64,000 nucleotides of DNA from assembly GCF_012933505.1 (NCBI RefSeq), contig NZ_JABBNB010000001.1, positions 476,979-540,978 on the forward strand, written 5' to 3'. The DNA is from Gordonia asplenii. Lineage in GTDB: Bacteria > Actinomycetota > Actinomycetes > Mycobacteriales > Mycobacteriaceae. Under the pieces are notes generated by a model. It was not told the DNA's origin. It saw only the letters and a program-made list of their open reading frames with translations, and ran no database searches. The position numbers were made by a program, and so were the translations under genes. Below are positions 53,312-64,000 of this stretch, piece after piece. The number at the start of each line of letters is the position of its first letter. The first letter of the stretch is position 1.

Positions 53312-54469
53312 TCAAGCGCCCCAGGAAGATTGGGTTCCCCCGACGCGCTGCGCGACGATCGTCTCGGTGTAACCGGACGCGGCGAAGGCGGCCATCGGAT
53401 CGGCTGGCAGGCCGCGTTCTTCGCGGTAGGCGGCGAGCGCCGGGCGCACGTCGGTGTAGAAGGCGTCCATGAATATCGCGTTGGCGCCCAACACGTCTCC
53501 GGCTTCCTGGGCGGCGGTGAGTGCGTCGACGTCGACGAGCGAGGCCCGGGCGGTCATCTCCGCGACGTTGAGAACCGACCGGATCTGGCCGGGGATCTTC
53601 GCTTCGACGTTGTGGCACTGATCGAGCATCAGCGCGACCGGCGAATCGGCGTCGAGGCCGCCGCCGCGGATGACCTCGAACACGATCCGGAACAGTTGGA
53701 ACGGGTCGGCCGCGCCGACGATGAGGTCGTCGTCGGCGTAGAAGCGGGAGTTGAAGTCGAAGGAGCCGAGTTTGCCGAGCCGCAGCAGCTGCGCGACGAT
53801 GAACTCGATATTGGTGCCCGGCGCGTGATGTCCGGTGTCGAGACAGACCATCGCGCGCTCACCGAGGGCGCTGACCTGGGCGTAGGAGGTGCCCCAGTCG
53901 GGGACGTCGGTCATGTAGGTGGCCGGCTCGAAGAACTTGTACTCCAGGACCAGTCGCTGCTCGTCGCCGATGTGCTGGTAGATGGTCGCCAGCGAGTCGG
54001 CGAGGCGGTCCTGGCGGCCGCGGATGTCGCCCTGGCCGGGGTAGTTGGTGCCGTCGGCGAGCCAGATCTTCAGATCCGTCGAACCGGTCTGGTCCATCAC
54101 CTCGATGCAGCGCAGGTGATGGTCGATCGCCTTCTGCCGCACCGTCTTATCGGTGTGGGTGAGGCTGCCGAACTTGTAGTCGTCGTCCTGGAAGGTGTTG
54201 GAGTTGACCGTTCCGAGCGCGACCTGATGGTCGGCGGCGTACCCGCGCAGCGCGGCGTAGTCGTCGACGGTGTCCCACGGGATGTGCAGGGCCACGGTCG
54301 GGGCGAGGCCGGTAAGGCGGTGAACTGTCGCGGCGTCGGCGATCTTCTCTTGGATGGTCCGGGGCGTGCCGGGCGTGCCGAAGACCTTGAAGCGGGTACC
54401 TGAATTGCCGAACGCCCAGGAGGGCAGTTCGATCTTCAGGGTGTCGAGGACGGGGGAGAAGTCGATCAT
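53312..54469 (-). CDS. rhaI: L-rhamnose isomerase
   Basis: 385 residues of the TIM-barrel RhaI type found in actinobacteria and Pseudomonas stutzeri rather than the E. coli RhaA. Metal-site residues are in LEYKFFEPA (Glu), CLDTGHHAPGTNIE (Asp, His) and GSFDFNSRFYADDDL (Asp). ALHIPWDTVDDYAAL is a further conserved patch. It converts L-rhamnose to L-rhamnulose. The ATG at 54469 follows AAGGACTCACC. A LacI-type operator lies 46 bases upstream. Confidence 0.94.
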   Translation of the reverse strand: MIDFSPVLDTLKIELPSWAFGNSGTRFKVFGTPGTPRTIQEKIADAATVHRLTGLAPTVALHIPWDTVDDYAALRGYAADHQVALGTVNSNTFQDDDYKFGSLTHTDKTVRQKAIDHHLRCIEVMDQTGSTDLKIWLADGTNYPGQGDIRGRQDRLADSLATIYQHIGDEQRLVLEYKFFEPATYMTDVPDWGTSYAQVSALGERAMVCLDTGHHAPGTNIEFIVAQLLRLGKLGSFDFNSRFYADDDLIVGAADPFQLFRIVFEVIRGGGLDADSPVALMLDQCHNVEAKIPGQIRSVLNVAEMTARASLVDVDALTAAQEAGDVLGANAIFMDAFYTDVRPALAAYREERGLPADPMAAFAASGYTETIVAQRVGGTQSSWGA

Positions 54470-54515
54470 GGTGAGTCCTTGGATGCTGCGTGTCGCTGCG
54501 TGAGCTGATGTCGTG

Positions 54516-54527
54516 TGAAACGTTTCA
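54516..54527. promoter_or_regulatory. LacI-type operator before rhaI
   Basis: TGAAACGTTTCA, a perfect 12-bp palindrome with central CG, the hallmark of LacI-family sites. It shares its full core with the longer site at 56344-56365. Confidence 0.8.
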
Positions 54528-54544
54528 ACGCTGGTCGTGGTGTC

Positions 54545-55882
54545 TTATGCGACGGTTCGTGTGGAGGACGGAGCGGCAATCGGGAGCTCGGTAGTCGCCT
54601 GCGGGCGGGCGCCGTACCGCTCGGTCTCGATCTGCTGCAATGTCTTTCCCTGCGTCTTGGGAGCCCACACGGCGCCGATGATCAGCGCGACGGTGAGCAG
54701 TCCGACCAGCAGGCATCCGACGACCGGCAGGCCGGTTGCGGCGAGCAGCGTCGGGAAGAAGTAGCTGAGCAGGCCGGTGGCCGTGCGCACCACGAAGAAC
54801 ATCACGCCCTGCGCGCTTGCTCGGTACGGCGTCGCGAAGAGTTCACTGGCCCAGAGGCTGTAGAAGGCCTGCGCGCCGATACCCGAGGACACGCCCCAGA
54901 GAATGGCGAAGGTGAGCATGGTCGGGATGCCGCTGCTGGTGAATGCCACCAGGACGATCCAGCCGATGATGCCCAACGCCGCACCGATCACGTAAAGCAG
55001 CCGCTGAGACACCCGGTCCGCGTAGCGCATGAATCCGAAATACGTCGCGGCGACGGTGGCGCCCCAGACGAGGACCTGGAGCAGGTTCTGCCCGACCGCG
55101 CTGTGCAGACCCGCGGTGTCGTAGACACGGGGCATGAAGATGCCCGCCTGACCGGCGACGGTGTTCCAGAACAGGTAGATCCCGCCGAGGAAGAGCAGGG
55201 CGGTGATGTTGACCCTGCGGGAGAACAGGCCGCGGATGCCCCGCGCGCCGACGCTGCCGGCCAACTGGGCCGACTCGTTGGCGCCCTCCTCTTTCCAGAT
55301 CTGCGACTCGTGCAGTCCCTGGCGAACCCACCACACGACCGCGGCGACGACGAACAGGTGGCCGAAGATGATGCGCGATCCGGTGAGACCCAGCGGTGCC
55401 AGCGCGGCGGCGAGTGCGAAACCGATCAGTGGGCCGATCGACCACGCGAGTTGTGCGGTGCCGACGTGTTTCGCACGCTCGGTGGTCGGAGCCTGTTCGG
55501 CGATGTAGGTCCACGACGCCGGGACACCCGCGCCGACTGCGACGCCGGTGATGATGAATGCGGCCAGCAACATCGTGAAGTTGACGGCGAACGCCGCGAG
55601 CAGCACGCCGGCCATGTAGACGAGCAAGTCGTAGGTGTAAATCGCCTTGCGGCCGAACTTGTCACACAGCGGGCCGCCGAACGCGGCACCGATGGCTGCG
55701 CCGAAAGCGTTGGCGCTCAACGCCGCCAGCAGTCCGACGGCGAAGTTGCTGATGCCGAAGGCGTCCTGCCAGAACGTCAGGCTGGTGGCGATGGCGATGA
55801 TCGATCCGGCTTCGATGTAGTTCGACATCGCAACCGAGATGGTCGCGCGCCAACCGGTGGTGGAGCGGGCTCCGACTTTCAT
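54545..55882 (-). CDS. MFS sugar transporter, probable L-rhamnose:H+ symporter
   Basis: 445 residues with twelve membrane segments. Sugar-porter-like motifs: CDKFGRKAIYT after TM2 and PASWTYIAEQAPTTERA in the TM4-5 region (PESPR-like position). The middle loop carries ESQIWKEEG. It starts at ATG 55882. Lying between the mutarotase and isomerase genes, rhamnose is the most likely cargo. Confidence 0.9.
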   Translation of the reverse strand: MKVGARSTTGWRATISVAMSNYIEAGSIIAIATSLTFWQDAFGISNFAVGLLAALSANAFGAAIGAAFGGPLCDKFGRKAIYTYDLLVYMAGVLLAAFAVNFTMLLAAFIITGVAVGAGVPASWTYIAEQAPTTERAKHVGTAQLAWSIGPLIGFALAAALAPLGLTGSRIIFGHLFVVAAVVWWVRQGLHESQIWKEEGANESAQLAGSVGARGIRGLFSRRVNITALLFLGGIYLFWNTVAGQAGIFMPRVYDTAGLHSAVGQNLLQVLVWGATVAATYFGFMRYADRVSQRLLYVIGAALGIIGWIVLVAFTSSGIPTMLTFAILWGVSSGIGAQAFYSLWASELFATPYRASAQGVMFFVVRTATGLLSYFFPTLLAATGLPVVGCLLVGLLTVALIIGAVWAPKTQGKTLQQIETERYGARPQATTELPIAAPSSTRTVA

Positions 55883-55965
55883 GGTTCGTCCTTGGTGTCG
55901 TGGTCCAGTACAGGGGGGAACAGAGGTGGGGTCAAGGTGTGGGGTCGGCGCCTGCGCCGGTGGGA

Positions 55966-56325
55966 CTACTCGAGATGGAAGTACTCGACGAGTTCGCTGC
56001 GGAGATGGTCGGGGTTGGTGTCGCAATCGGCGCCGCCGACGGGCCGGAAGTACTGCGCCATCCGCTTCTGCCACCGGGTGTTGACGTCGGTCGCCGCGAT
56101 GGCGGCTACGGCTCGGGCGTAGTCGTCGGTTTCGAGATATCCGACGACGAGCCCGTCGTCGGGCCGGACGAACCGGGTGTAGTTGTGCCAACCGGCGTCG
56201 CGCAGGGCGTCGAGCATCTCCGGCCAGACATGGGCGTGCACACCGAGGTAGTCGGCGACGCGCTCGGGACGCAGGTGCAGCAGGAAGCACACGCGCTGGG
56301 TGCGGGCTTCGGTGTGTTCGGTCAT
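55966..56325 (-). CDS. rhaM: L-rhamnose mutarotase
   Basis: 119 residues, close to the usual 104-115. RVCFLLHLRPERVADYLGVHAHVWPEML contains the conserved His of the dimeric ferredoxin-like RhaM fold, and GWHNYTRFV and MAQYF follow. It interconverts the alpha and beta anomers of rhamnose. The start is ATG 56325; the first gene of the operon, directly behind the long palindromic operator at 56344-56365. Confidence 0.93.
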   Translation of the reverse strand: MTEHTEARTQRVCFLLHLRPERVADYLGVHAHVWPEMLDALRDAGWHNYTRFVRPDDGLVVGYLETDDYARAVAAIAATDVNTRWQKRMAQYFRPVGGADCDTNPDHLRSELVEYFHLE

Positions 56326-56343
56326 CGCCTGCCTCTCGTCTCG

Positions 56344-56365
56344 CGAATTGAAACGTTTCAATTCG
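56344..56365. promoter_or_regulatory. 22-bp perfect palindrome, main rhamnose operator
   Basis: The inner 20 bases read GAATTGAAACGTTTCAATTC and one more matched pair (C-G) extends each end. It lies 19 bases before rhaM and contains the LacI core TGAAACGTTTCA. It should block the operon promoter when the LacI protein is bound. Confidence 0.85.
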
Positions 56366-56429
56366 TGATTGGAGACACAGTAGAACATGGAGTGTGAGGT
56401 GGTCAAGCGGCCCGACGCGGGCCGGTCGC

Positions 56430-57308
56430 CTACAGGCCGAAGTTTCCCGAATCCGGTCGACGCCGCTTCAGGTACCGCTCGAAGTCGGCGGCCAGCGCGT
56501 CGCCGTCGATCTGCGAGAGCGCCTCGTCGACGCTGGCGGCAGCGTCACCGCGTTCTTCGAGGCCCCGGACGTACTCGCGGACCTCGTCGTCGTCCTCGGT
56601 CATCTCGTTGACGGTCTCTTCCCACTCCTCGGCCTCGGTGGGTAGGTTGCCCAGCGGCACCTCGACGTCGACGATCTCCTCGATGCGGGTGAGCAGCGCC
56701 GCGGTGGCCTTCGGGTTGGGCGGCGCCGACATGTAGTGCGGTACCGCCGCCCACAGCGAGATGGCCGGAATCCCGGCCCGCACGAATGCATCCTGCAGAA
56801 CGCCGGAGATGCCGGTCGGACCCTCGTAGCGGCTCTCGGTGAGCCCGTACTTCTTCGCCGCCTCGGTGCTGTAGGCCGCGCCGGTCACCGGAACCGGCCG
56901 GGTATGCGGCGTATCGGCAAGCAGCGCACCGGCGACGACGGTCGTCACGACGCCCAGCTGCGCCGCGATCTCCACGATCTCGTCGCAGAACGCCCGCCAG
57001 CGCATGTTCGGCTCGATTCCGCGCAGCAGTACGATGTCGTGGTCGGATCCGGGCGGACTGCAGTAGGAGAACGAGGTCACCGGCCAATCGATGCGGCGGG
57101 TCACCCCGTCGACGAGCTTGACCGTCGGGCGATTGACCTGGAAATCGTAGTAGTCTTCGGATTCGATATCGGTGAGATGGGTTGCGCCCCAACTCAACGC
57201 GAGGTGATCGATGGCCGCACTCGCGGCGTCGGCGGCGTCGTTCCAGCCTTCGAAGGCAGCGACGAGGATCGGATCGCGCAGGGTGATATCGAACTCCTTG
57301 TTACTCAC
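56430..57308 (-). CDS. PAC2-family protein (proteasome assembly chaperone-like)
   Basis: 292 residues. PAC2-fold features: ILVAAFEGWNDAADAASAAIDHL at the N-terminus, DIVLLRGIEPNMRWRAF and the GALLADTPHTRPVPVTG segment. GPTGISGVLQDAF is the conserved Gly-rich loop and the C-terminus is acidic then basic. Actinobacteria with proteasomes carry such proteins. It is divergent from metH with a 51-base gap, as in the M. tuberculosis Rv2125/metH region. Confidence 0.9.
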   Translation of the reverse strand: MSNKEFDITLRDPILVAAFEGWNDAADAASAAIDHLALSWGATHLTDIESEDYYDFQVNRPTVKLVDGVTRRIDWPVTSFSYCSPPGSDHDIVLLRGIEPNMRWRAFCDEIVEIAAQLGVVTTVVAGALLADTPHTRPVPVTGAAYSTEAAKKYGLTESRYEGPTGISGVLQDAFVRAGIPAISLWAAVPHYMSAPPNPKATAALLTRIEEIVDVEVPLGNLPTEAEEWEETVNEMTEDDDEVREYVRGLEERGDAAASVDEALSQIDGDALAADFERYLKRRRPDSGNFGL

Positions 57309-57359
57309 TGAACCAGCCTACGACCATGCTGCTTTTGGGCGCGAACTACTCTGGAGATC

Positions 57360-60968
<3,609 letters not shown>

Positions 60969-61407
60969 TCGGGAGCGGCTCAATTGATGGTTGCCCCTGG
61001 ATCCATCGACGGGGGACCAATTTCGCTGGTTGAGCCTGGTGTCACCGGTCGGGGCACTCCCTCCTGCTGGTTGAGCCTGAATTCACCGACGGTAGGCCCC
61101 ATCTGCTGGTTGAGCCTGGTTTGACCGGTCGGGGCACTCCATCTGCTGGTTGAGCCGCGAGGAGCGCTAGCGACGAGCGTGTCGAAACCTCCATACCACA
61201 ATGCATTTGATGGCAGTGCATTTGTCTAACTGTGATGGAATCGAACATCGGTTCGTTGTCACTGGCGGGCGGGTGAGGGTGGTGTAGTCGGGTTTCCGCA
61301 GTGGCAACCGTCATCCCGGTCGAACACTCGCGCGGCATTTCCGACCATTGCGACGCGACACTCCACGAGCCGAAGCCGAGTCGAAACCAACAGTGACACA
61401 ACAGGTT
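60969..61407. other. Repeat-rich intergenic region after metH
   Basis: 439 bases without a convincing gene. It holds four GCTGGTTGAGCC units about 40 bases apart (61025-61188) and a GGTTTCCGCAGTGGCAACC element near 61289 related to units seen in the 3959-4334 spacer. The rest looks non-coding. Confidence 0.65.
61025..61188. repeat. Tandem array of GCTGGTTGAGCC units
   Basis: GCTGGTTGAGCC begins at 61025, 61066, 61105 and 61145 (spacing 41, 39, 40). Units 1 and 3 share ACCGGTCGGGGCACTCC. The fourth continues as GCGAGGAGCGCTAGCGACGA then GCGTGTCGAAACC, a form I recall as widespread in Gordonia-type genomes. A diverged inverted copy is at 61998-62029. Confidence 0.8.
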
Positions 61408-61878
61408 TCAGTCGACTAGCCGGGGTCGGACGAGGCGAGCCAGCCTCACCTCGGCGGCCTCGCGCTGCGGATTGGTGTGAGCTGTCCGCTCGATCTGAAT
61501 CGTCCCCGTGCGGTGACGGCCCGCGAACGCAATCGCGTGAAACTGGACGAAGTACATTCCGTCGCCGGCCGACCGCGGATTCAACGTGTCGCCCGGTATG
61601 CCGAGCGTGAGATCACGCATGGTGCTGCCGGTTCGTCCGAGCGTGAGGGTCAACATCTCCGCGGTGTTCTCGCCGCGCCATTCGCAGCGCAAGCCATCTC
61701 GTCGGCCGACGGCTGCCACGCCGAGGAACTCGACGACTTCGGCAGAGGTCACCAGTGCGCATGGATCAACCGTCGTCGCGGTCGACGATCGGTTGCCGGT
61801 CGACTCGCAGGCCCCGACGCCGACGATCGCGGCGGCCGACGTCGCAGCGATGACGGCCCGCTGAGTGCGCAGGATCAT
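61408..61878 (-). CDS. Putative DUF3558-type lipoprotein
   Basis: 156 residues. N-terminal signal with a lipobox (VGVGAC, Cys at residue 24). The mature part opens with DPCALVTSAEVVEFLG and a later CEW, the pattern of DUF3558 lipoproteins of mycolata. The pairing of two Cys (DPCAL and RCEW) suggests a disulfide. It would be anchored to the outer face of the cytoplasmic membrane; function unknown. Confidence 0.8.
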   Translation of the reverse strand: MILRTQRAVIAATSAAAIVGVGACESTGNRSSTATTVDPCALVTSAEVVEFLGVAAVGRRDGLRCEWRGENTAEMLTLTLGRTGSTMRDLTLGIPGDTLNPRSAGDGMYFVQFHAIAFAGRHRTGTIQIERTAHTNPQREAAEVRLARLVRPRLVD

Positions 61879-62195
61879 CGAGTCTCCTTCGCGTCGCAGT
61901 TCGCGGGGAACCGGGGACGAGGCGGTGGTGTCAATCGTGCACCGCGGTACGAGCCGGTACTACTCGAATGGCACAACCGGGGCATTCGCGAGTGGTTGGT
62001 TTCGACTCGCTGTGCTCGCTCAACCAGCAGAAGAAGGCCACGGCGATACGTGCGTGTCGTCTCCCGCGGTTCGGCCGGGGCCGATGGTCGGAGACAGTAG
62101 TGTTGTTCGTGCGCCGCGCCACCGGCGGCATTGCTCGAAAGGCGCATCCGCAGCTCGTGTGGTGCGTTCCGCCGACGATATCGAAGGACACCACG
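61879..62195. other. Intergenic region before the M20 peptidase
   Basis: 317 bases. It contains a diverged inverted copy of the GTTGAGC repeat (61998-62029) and promoter space for the two divergent genes. An open frame runs through it from 61968 but lacks coding character before ATG 62196. Confidence 0.6.
61998..62029 (-). repeat. Diverged copy of the GCTGGTTGAGC...GTCGAAACC repeat
   Basis: GGTTTCGACTCGCTGTGCTC followed by GCTCAACCAGCA is the reverse complement, with substitutions and a deletion, of the last unit at 61145-61188. Confidence 0.6.
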
Positions 62196-63560
62196 ATGAC
62201 TGACGTGCTCACCGACGATGCATTGCGCTCCCGCGTGGCGTCGCACATGCCGCAGGCCAAGACGGATTTGAGCACCCTGGTGTCGTTCGCGTCGGTCTAC
62301 GACCCGGCCCAGCAGCCGCCGCCTGCCGACTGCGATCGAGCCGTCGACTGGCTCGTCGACACATTCACCGCGATGGGATTCGCCGACGTCACCGCGCATG
62401 TCACCGCGGACGGCAGCAAGACGGTGATCGGACACCGCATCGTCGACGACGCCGCGCCGACGGTGCTGCTGTACTTCCACCACGACGTTCAGCCGCCGCT
62501 CGGCGAGGACCAGTGGGCGTCGTCGCCGTGGAAACTGACCGAACGCGACGGCCGCTGGTACGGGCGTGGCGCCGCCGACTGCAAAGGGAACATCGCCGTC
62601 GTTCTCACCGCCCTGCGCGCCGTCGCCGACGATCTCGGTGTGAACGTCCGGATCGTGGGCGAGGGGTCCGAGGAACAGGGCACCGGCGGCTTGGAGGACT
62701 TCGTGCCACGCCACCCGGATCTCCTTGCCGCAGAAGCGATCCTGGTCCTCGACGCCGGGAACTTCGCCGTCGGCGTACCGGCGTTGACCACCAGTCTGCG
62801 GGGAATGGCCAACGTCGTCGTCCGCGTCGAGGCACTGCGCTCGGCGGTGCACTCGGGCATGTTCGGCGGTGCCGCCCCCGATGCGCTGGCGGCGCTCATC
62901 GCCATGCTAGCGACGCTGCGCGACGCCGACGGCAACACGACCATCGCCGGACTCGACACCACGGCGACGTGGCCCGGCCAGGATTATCCCGCCGACGCCT
63001 TCCGAACCGACGCCACCGTGCTCGACGGCGTCGGACTGCTCGGCTCGGGCCGAGTCAGCGATCAGGTGTGGGCCCGTCCGGCGGCGACGGTCCTGGGCAT
63101 CGACTGTCCCCGGGTGGCCGGATCGTCGGCCTCGATCGTGCCCGCGGCGGCGGCACGCATCAATCTGCGCGTTCCCCCGGGTATGGACATCAAGGTCGCG
63201 CAACAGGCCTTGGCCGATCAACTCAGTGCCGCGGCGCCGTGGCAGGTCCACGTCACCGTCGAGCCGGAAGCCGACGGCGCACCGTTCTCCGGCGCGACCG
63301 AGGGAGCCGCCTTCGACACGTTGGTCTCATCGTTGAAGAATGCTTACGGCGTCGACGATGTCCGACTGCTCGGCCAAGGCGGTTCGATTCCGTTGTGCAA
63401 TGTCTTCGCCGAGACCTTCCCGGACGCCGAGATCATGCTGTTCGGCGTCGAAGAACCGTCCTGTCTCATTCACGCGCCGAATGAAAGTGTCGCGCCCGAC
63501 GAAATAGAGACGATGGCAGTCGCGTTGGCCCGGTTCCTACGGGACTATTCGGCGCGGTAG
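62196..63560 (+). CDS. M20-family peptidase/dipeptidase
   Basis: 454 residues. Metal-site motifs of M20: LLYFHHDVQPP (His, Asp) near residue 92, GRWYGRGAADCKGNIA with the bridging Asp near 129, and GEGSEEQGTGGLEDF with the catalytic Glu near 160. The dimerisation domain holds HSGMFGGAAPDAL and the closing CLIHAPNES supplies the last His. It hydrolyses small peptides or N-acylated amino acids in the cytoplasm. The start is ATG 62196 behind GAAGGA. Confidence 0.93.
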   Translation: MTDVLTDDALRSRVASHMPQAKTDLSTLVSFASVYDPAQQPPPADCDRAVDWLVDTFTAMGFADVTAHVTADGSKTVIGHRIVDDAAPTVLLYFHHDVQPPLGEDQWASSPWKLTERDGRWYGRGAADCKGNIAVVLTALRAVADDLGVNVRIVGEGSEEQGTGGLEDFVPRHPDLLAAEAILVLDAGNFAVGVPALTTSLRGMANVVVRVEALRSAVHSGMFGGAAPDALAALIAMLATLRDADGNTTIAGLDTTATWPGQDYPADAFRTDATVLDGVGLLGSGRVSDQVWARPAATVLGIDCPRVAGSSASIVPAAAARINLRVPPGMDIKVAQQALADQLSAAAPWQVHVTVEPEADGAPFSGATEGAAFDTLVSSLKNAYGVDDVRLLGQGGSIPLCNVFAETFPDAEIMLFGVEEPSCLIHAPNESVAPDEIETMAVALARFLRDYSAR

Positions 63561-63565
63561 AAGTC

Positions 63566-63673
63566 ATGGCGATACCGTTCGAATGCGCGGTGTGCGGTGC
63601 CCGAGTCGACGGTTGGGTGGAGTTCGCCGACTTCGACGCCGATCGCCCGCAGTGGACCCCACGAGCACAATAG
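63566..63673 (+). CDS. Possible 35-residue protein with one CxxC
   Basis: A short frame five bases after the M20 gene. The N-terminus holds FECAVCGARVDGW, half of a zinc ribbon, and codons are GC-rich at the third position. It could be a genuine small protein translated with the M20 gene or the remnant of a longer zinc-ribbon gene. No strong ribosome site is seen. Confidence 0.35.
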   Translation: MAIPFECAVCGARVDGWVEFADFDADRPQWTPRAQ

Positions 63674-63857
63674 CGCCAATGCAAGCGGCCAAGAAGAGGC
63701 CGAAGAAACAGAATCCGTGCCAAGGGTCTCGGAAACCCACGAAAAGAGTCTGAAGAAAGAGCACGAAAAGCACGGATGTCAGGCAACGGCAGGCCGATCA
63801 GTGTTGGGAGGGGCTGTTTCGATCGGCGGCCTGCTGTGTCGGAATACTTGTCGGTGG

Positions 63858-63873
63858 TCGAAGGTATGTTCGG
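63858..63873. promoter_or_regulatory. LexA-like SOS box
   Basis: TCGAAGGTATGTTCGG matches the actinobacterial consensus TCGAAC-N4-GTTCGA at all arm positions but two. It ends three bases before the ATG of the gene running off the right edge. Confidence 0.5.
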
Positions 63874-63876
63874 TTT

Positions 63877-64000
63877 ATGGGGATCGGTCAGCATGCGACG
63901 CGCGCGTCCGGCGAGTATCGCTGGCTGCTGTCGGCGCCGTCGGCTTGGCCGGCTGCGGACCCGGCCACGTTGGAGCTTGGTGATCCCGCCGGTGGTGATA
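63877..64000 (+). CDS. 5' fragment of an unidentified gene behind a LexA-like box
   Basis: 41 codons from ATG 63877 to the window end, with GC-rich third positions. The start GIGQHATRASGEYRWLL is not diagnostic. SOS-controlled genes with promoters this close to the start include the 13E12/DUF222 HNH-nuclease repeats of mycobacteria, but I cannot confirm that from this fragment. Confidence 0.45.
   Translation, partial: MGIGQHATRASGEYRWLLSAPSAWPAADPATLELGDPAGGD

Noticed and set aside
57309..57359. Cobalamin riboswitch before metH
   Set aside because: Only 51 bases separate the divergent starts, too little for a B12 riboswitch, and no B12-box-like sequence is seen.
60969..61400. Short open frames in the metH downstream spacer
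   Set aside because: They translate the tandem nucleotide repeat (RLNQQ-type periodic peptides) and show no protein-level conservation pattern.
63564..63773. 69-codon minus-strand frame with a hydrophobic N-terminus
   Set aside because: It overlaps the M20 downstream region and the possible CxxC peptide, has weak codon bias, no ribosome site and no family resemblance.

Overview
The window is high-GC actinobacterial chromosome, most likely from a mycolic-acid-bearing member of the Mycobacteriales. Gordonia is my best guess, but this is inference from gene content and codon use, not a database match. Supporting signs are a wax ester synthase/DGAT, an F420-type LLM oxidoreductase, two MspA-type outer-membrane porins, KstR-like operators, a DUF3558-type lipoprotein, and a PAC2-domain gene divergent from metH. 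About 47 protein genes are supported. I saw no rRNA, tRNA, CRISPR array, transposase or prophage gene.

Layout. (1) 1-5.9 kb: a truncated Nramp metal transporter, an MFS exporter divergent from a GlxA-type AraC activator, a MarR regulator, and a DHA2 drug exporter divergent from a second MarR regulator across two overlapping palindromes. (2) 6.4-11.3 kb: WS/DGAT, SDR, alpha/beta hydrolase, SnoaL-like and LLM genes with two closely similar promoter boxes that fit the KstR (steroid catabolism) consensus. (3) 11.3-24.5 kb: a PucR regulator and aldehyde dehydrogenase, an AraC regulator and unusual acyl-CoA dehydrogenase, a receiver-thioredoxin reductase fusion, an LhgO-like oxidase, a PlsC acyltransferase, and membrane proteins. 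(4) 22.4-42.7 kb: a catabolic island around one TetR gene. Five copies of one short operator (TAWCG-WT-CGNTA) lie in front of its main transcription units. The left unit carries a class III-like polyhydroxyalkanoate synthase with a 110-residue PhaE/PhaR-like subunit, GNAT, lipase-like hydrolase, MFS, SDR, acyl-CoA dehydrogenase, TIGR03084-type and FUSC genes. The right unit is two acyl-CoA dehydrogenases, a DUF35 Zn-ribbon/OB protein, a Cys-less Ltp-type thiolase fold, an enoyl-CoA hydratase and a double-length CaiB CoA transferase, joined by five successive ATGA overlaps. An acyl-CoA ligase and two MspA porins face the other way. (5) 42.8-47.2 kb: IclR with 3-oxoacid CoA-transferase A/B, and LysR with a YeiH-type exporter. 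(6) 47.4-56.4 kb: a complete L-rhamnose operon (mutarotase, transporter, isomerase, aldolase/dehydrogenase fusion, kinase, L-lactate dehydrogenase) with its LacI regulator and two matching palindromic operators. (7) 56.4-64 kb: PAC2 protein, metH, a repeat-rich spacer, a lipoprotein, an M20 peptidase, and the start of a gene behind a LexA-like box.

How the genes work together. Island 4 reads as uptake (porins, MFS), CoA activation, dehydrogenation, hydration and retro-aldol-type chain cleavage of a branched or alicyclic acyl chain. A PHA-synthase branch appears to sit under the same repressor. The rhamnose operon is self-contained: lactate made by the aldolase/dehydrogenase fusion can be burned to pyruvate by the co-transcribed lactate dehydrogenase.
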